9,013 bases of DNA. Source: JANWHF01 sp036276235. Lineage in GTDB: Bacteria; Planctomycetota; Phycisphaerae; Tepidisphaerales; Tepidisphaeraceae. Under the pieces are notes generated by a model, which was not told the origin of the DNA, did no database searches, and worked only from the letters and a program-made list of their open reading frames with translations. Shown one piece after another: positions 6,614 to 9,013 of this stretch. The stretch spans positions 1 through 9,013 of the forward strand of contig DATBDZ010000359.1 in NCBI GenBank assembly GCA_036276235.1, read 5' to 3'. The first letter of the stretch is position 1. Each line of letters starts with the position of its first letter. A program made the position numbers and the translations under genes.

Positions 6614-6687
6614 TGGGAACGCGGGGACAACGAAGGTCGTCGCGCAATCTCGCGAGCGTTTTACCTTCTCAATCGGGAGCGGCCGCC

Positions 6688-6714
6688 GATTTTGCAATCA
6701 GCGACTGCAAAATC
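6688..6714. repeat. Small hairpin GATTTTGCA / TGCAAAATC
   Basis: Perfect 9-bp arms (6688-6696 and 6706-6714) surround a 9-base loop, ATCAGCGAC. The AT-rich stem contrasts with the GC-rich flanks. It may be a minor repeat or a weak transcript-end structure; there is no associated gene end on either strand within 200 bp, so I do not call it a terminator. Confidence 0.45.
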
Positions 6715-6765
6715 AGCAGCACCCTCAAGATGAGGAGAGTATTCGCGGAGGCGCCGGTCTTTAAC

Positions 6766-6793
6766 CCGAAACTCGAAACCCGAAACCTGAAAC
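6766..6793. repeat. Four tandem heptamers, consensus CYGAAAC
   Basis: The run reads CCGAAAC, TCGAAAC, CCGAAAC, CTGAAAC with no spacer. Short tandem heptamers of this kind recur in intergenic DNA of several bacterial groups and vary in copy number. They also create spurious short proteins with repeated ETRN or KLET motifs when translated, which explains the open frames here. Confidence 0.7.
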
Positions 6794-6810
6794 TCATTCC
6801 CGATGTCGCC

Positions 6811-6924
6811 GAACGGTGTCCCCACGCCGTCAACGAGCTTCAAGCGAGGGGGCGGATTCTCAGAGCGCGGCCGGAGGATCCGCCCCCTCGCCCAAGGCTC
6901 GTTGGCGGCGTGGTGACGCCGATC
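6811..6924. repeat. 114-bp palindromic repeat downstream of the Mrr-type gene
   Basis: Arms of 47 bp (6811-6857 and 6878-6924) pair at 39 of 47 positions, counted by eye, around a 20-base centre. The inner 14 bp, GCGAGGGGGCGGAT with its complement, are perfect, and similarity continues weakly outward on both sides. The element ends 33 bp after the stop codon of the Mrr-type gene and could act as a transcript barrier or mRNA 3' stabiliser. The flanking text on its minus strand (TTCACCCAATGGTGATCGG) has the feel of a high-copy intergenic repeat, but copy number cannot be judged from one window. Confidence 0.75.
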
Positions 6925-6957
6925 ACCATTGGGTGAAGGCTTTCTGCCTGTGTGACT

Positions 6958-8544
6958 CTACTTGTCGGCCGCTTGCGCGTCGGTCGCCAACGCCGCCGCC
7001 GGAATCATCAGTCGTAATGCCCCTTTGTTTCCGGCAATAAGATTCCAGCACGGAAGGCGCAACTGCAAGTATTCCATCCTTGAGACGGGAGGCTCGAAGA
7101 CGAGGGCATCGTAGATGGTTTTACCGGGGTAAAGCACTTGGTGGTCAACCTGGTCCGGAGGGCGATCGACACCGAGATCGCGCAAGCGGTATTCGTTGGC
7201 GAAATTGTCCGATAGTTCTGCGACGTCCTCGCCAAAAGACCGCCACAGCTTCTTAGTGCTCGAGTCGTAGTTGAATCCCACGACCGGATGGAGACCCCAT
7301 GTTCTGAAATTATGCTTCTTCGTTGTTGACAGGTTTCGCAGCTGGACCCGAATAAGGAGATGCGGCCCAGCCGCCACGTCGGCACCGCTCGCCTTTGCCG
7401 GATCAGCCGCGATAGGTCCCACCTCAACTGAGAGTACCCGGACCTCGACATCCGACAGAATCATTGACCCAGAAAAGTCAGCATATCGCTCGACCCCATT
7501 TCCACCGCTCGTCAGCCACGTAAGAAGCGTGGGCCGACCAGCCAAAATGCAATCATTAGCTGCTGCGAGTTGGACGGCACCGTGATGGAATCCAGAATTT
7601 GTCACGACCATCGATCGCCCGCAGTCATACAATCGCATCCCAGCGACACAATCACTTACAGCGGAGCGAGAGAGCTTGGATGCATAGCGCTTGCACTGGA
7701 CCGCGTATCGGACGCCGTCTTTTTCAGCGATAAGATCAACGCCTTTGTCGTTGGCCCCGCCAACCATTTTTGTAACGTAACCGCGCTGTTGAAGTAATGC
7801 CGCAACGAACGTTTCAAACTGCGCGCCCGACATCGCATCGATTTCCGCCATTTGTGCGAAGACGCTCGCAAAAACCTGCGCTTTGGGCGGCGGAGAAGGC
7901 TTCGTTTCGGTATCTCTGATTCTGGCGACAAGACACGCTCGGGCAAGGCACGAATTATTTCCAACCGCCTTCAAGTGCGATGCGATGTACAGCAGGCAAG
8001 CGTAATGTAGGCCAACTCGATCACCTCCGCCTTCGATCCGGTACCACTGTTGGTTCTTTGTCACTCCATCAATCCAGACGCTACTTGCCAATCGTGGCGT
8101 AAGAGTTGCCTTAAGGCCGAAAGACCGTGCAAGCGGCAAGACACGACTTAGCAATGACTCATCCCGACCCGCAACAACGGCAATCGCCCAATAGACGCAA
8201 TCGGCCGCGGTGTCAGAGTGCTCTACGATGGCGACACCTACTGATCCAACTTCCCGGTTCGCGCGCGAATCGAAGAACGCGACGTGCTTCATGATCTCTT
8301 GGATGGGAGCACGGAAAGCACTCGCGGACTGTGGGACCACTGACGCGCCGCGCTCGCTTTCGCCACCTTGCGACGAATCTATCGGAATAACAAGAATGCC
8401 GCCGCCAGCGGCGCCGTCAATCTGGCACGTGGAGATGTCCAGCACCTTCCACGCCGGGGGAAATTGCGCAGCCGCACGCGCGAATTCTTGGGACTCCCAT
8501 GAAGGGTAGACGAGATACCTATATCCAGCGTCCATCTCGAGCAT
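6958..8544 (-). CDS. Mrr-type restriction endonuclease domain protein with Ig-like C-terminal module
   Basis: A 528-residue protein with three parts. Residues 1-225 match no family I recognise; they are not membrane-like and end in a proline-rich linker (217-220). Residues about 236-344 are an Mrr_cat-like PD-(D/E)xK nuclease: MSGAQFETFVAALLQQRGY (catalytic-helix E244), NDKGVDLI (D270), YAVQCKRY (Q283, K285), then VVTNSGFHHGA and a terminal LLTWL strand, all in canonical order, so it is probably active. Residues about 365-518 look like a beta-sandwich module of DUF4352/telokin type (LLIRVQLRNLSTTKK, LSDNFANEYRL, LYPGKTIYDALVFE, LQLRLP), common in planctomycete proteins. Mrr-type enzymes often cut modified foreign DNA; here that is inference. 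Start ATG 8544 lacks a strong Shine-Dalgarno; ATG 8535 is an alternative, and an in-frame stop lies 42 bases upstream of 8544. Base composition looks less GC-rich than the metabolic genes. No methyltransferase gene adjoins it. Confidence 0.85.
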   Translation of the reverse strand: MLEMDAGYRYLVYPSWESQEFARAAAQFPPAWKVLDISTCQIDGAAGGGILVIPIDSSQGGESERGASVVPQSASAFRAPIQEIMKHVAFFDSRANREVGSVGVAIVEHSDTAADCVYWAIAVVAGRDESLLSRVLPLARSFGLKATLTPRLASSVWIDGVTKNQQWYRIEGGGDRVGLHYACLLYIASHLKAVGNNSCLARACLVARIRDTETKPSPPPKAQVFASVFAQMAEIDAMSGAQFETFVAALLQQRGYVTKMVGGANDKGVDLIAEKDGVRYAVQCKRYASKLSRSAVSDCVAGMRLYDCGRSMVVTNSGFHHGAVQLAAANDCILAGRPTLLTWLTSGGNGVERYADFSGSMILSDVEVRVLSVEVGPIAADPAKASGADVAAGPHLLIRVQLRNLSTTKKHNFRTWGLHPVVGFNYDSSTKKLWRSFGEDVAELSDNFANEYRLRDLGVDRPPDQVDHQVLYPGKTIYDALVFEPPVSRMEYLQLRLPCWNLIAGNKGALRLMIPAAALATDAQAADK

Positions 8545-8679
8545 AAAGCCTGCTGCCTTCGACGGTCCATGACAACAGGATGATGCTCAACACATCCCCA
8601 AAAGCAAGAAAGGAGATGAGCCCGTGCCAAACCACAGTCCGAGGCGAGCGCGGTAAGGTAGAGCGCGAGCGTAACGTGT
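8545..8679. promoter_or_regulatory. Divergent intergenic region, Mrr-type gene and small ORF
   Basis: These 135 bases separate two divergently oriented starts and should hold both promoters. I found no consensus promoter pair. A partial repeat, CGAGCGCGGTAAGG followed by AGAGCGCGAGCG, lies at about 8645-8671. A minus-strand open frame (8519-8704) crosses it and encodes a hydrophobic stretch, but it overlaps both flanking starts. Confidence 0.35.
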
Positions 8680-8889
8680 ATGCCAAAGCACTTAGTCTGG
8701 ACACATCGCGGAAAGCTGCTGGTCGTTTGGAATCCGAACGTCCGGTGGGACTATTGGAACTTCGGCGACATTAACCCCGAATCTGGTGTATGGGTCAGCA
8801 GAGGGCGAGTAAAGGGGCGGGACGCCGCTAAACAGGCCGCTGAAGAATATATTGATGGGGTCGACCCACCGACCGCCCGCAAGAAATGA
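8680..8889 (+). CDS. Small Trp-rich hypothetical protein
   Basis: A 69-residue soluble, basic protein that I do not recognise. It carries five tryptophans (W7, W17, W23, W26, W38) in a beta-rich-looking first half (LVWTHRGKLLVVWN, VRWDYWNFGDI, GVWVSRGRV) and a helical, charged second half (RDAAKQAAEEYIDG) before PPTARKK. The regular spacing of aromatic and glycine residues and the balanced composition argue for a real protein rather than random translation. Against it, the ATG at 8680 has no clear Shine-Dalgarno. It is divergent from the Mrr-type gene, so they may share a control region but not a transcript. There is no signal peptide or membrane segment. It could be a small accessory, nucleic-acid-binding or antitoxin-like protein; nothing in the sequence decides this. 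Confidence 0.5.
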   Translation: MPKHLVWTHRGKLLVVWNPNVRWDYWNFGDINPESGVWVSRGRVKGRDAAKQAAEEYIDGVDPPTARKK

Positions 8890-9013
8890 ATCAGAAAACC
8901 ATCGGAGAAACTCCGACCGGGTTCATGCGCCTGGCCATCACGCGAGCGCGGCCTATCGCTTGACCTTCCCGCTCCGCCGGAGCGCGCGAGAGATCGCGGC
9001 TATCCCCTTCCAT
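8890..9013. other. Right edge, no assignable gene
   Basis: The last 124 bases hold only fragments. A plus-strand ATG at 8886 overlaps the small ORF's TGA as ATGA and opens a 25-codon frame ending at 8963. On the minus strand one frame entering from the right edge reads WKGIAAISRALRRSGKVKR before a stop, helix-turn-helix-like in texture. A second stays open to a stop at 8891. None can be called without the sequence beyond 9013. Confidence 0.3.

Larger units (their letters stand above)
6332..6957. other. 626-bp repeat-rich intergenic region without a gene
   Basis: No open frame here looks like a protein. The frames that exist are low-complexity or Arg/Ser-rich and cross inverted repeats. It separates the Mrr-type gene's 3' end from the ligase's 5' end, both on the minus strand, and so must hold the ligase promoter, which I could not locate by consensus. 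It contains a large inverted repeat (6465-6613), a hairpin (6688-6714), a heptamer tandem repeat (6766-6793) and a second large palindrome (6811-6924). The first 130 bases (6332-6464) show nothing recognisable. Confidence 0.7.

Noticed and set aside
6766..6793. CRISPR-like or origin iteron array
   Set aside because: There are only four spacerless 7-mers, with no DnaA boxes and no replication gene nearby.
6661..6843. 60-codon minus-strand frame (KLVDGVGTPFGDIGNEF...)
   Set aside because: It is a translation of the palindromic repeat and the heptamer array, a known source of spurious proteins.
6284..6936. Two plus-strand frames in the 6332-6957 gap
   Set aside because: They are Arg/Ala-rich, cross the inverted repeats, and have neither a Shine-Dalgarno nor domain-like pattern.

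Overview
The window is about 9 kb of high-GC bacterial chromosome with five well-supported genes, one probable small gene and an unusually large amount of palindromic repeat DNA. The organism is most likely a planctomycete or a relative in the PVC group. This rests on three things: high GC content, several families of intergenic palindromes, and a C-terminal Ig-like module in the Mrr-type protein that resembles modules I associate with planctomycete proteins. The taxonomic call comes from recall and is moderate to weak.

Layout. A class I SAM-dependent O-methyltransferase (175-1248, +) converges, with only 7 bp between stop codons, on a ferritin-like diiron acyl-ACP desaturase (1256-2110, -). 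Upstream of the desaturase lies a short glycine-tailed RRM RNA-binding protein (2326-2646, -), with a strong intrinsic terminator at 2271-2299 and a roughly 200-base leader. Next are a B12-binding-type radical SAM protein (2859-4430, -) and an acyl-CoA synthetase/AMP-ligase of the ANL superfamily (4841-6313, -). The roughly 400 bp between these two holds three palindromic elements: a TACT-loop hairpin, a 126-bp nested cruciform, and a 73-bp double inverted repeat. The 626 bp upstream of the ligase (6332-6957) contain no convincing gene but do hold two more long inverted repeats, a small hairpin and a heptamer tandem repeat.

The right third holds a 528-residue protein (6958-8544, -) with a central Mrr-type PD-(D/E)xK nuclease domain. 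It is flanked by an unrecognised N-terminal region and a C-terminal Ig-like module. A divergent Trp-rich small ORF (8680-8889, +) follows. This part looks lower in GC than the rest and is the most plausible accessory or defence-like segment.

Functionally, the ligase, desaturase, methyltransferase and radical SAM enzyme could contribute to acyl-lipid or specialised-metabolite chemistry. However, they are interrupted by repeats and by an independently terminated RRM gene, so they do not look like one operon. I see no complete, recognisable multi-gene novel system. The best leads are the Mrr/Ig-like fusion with its small divergent neighbour, and the dense set of structured repeats.
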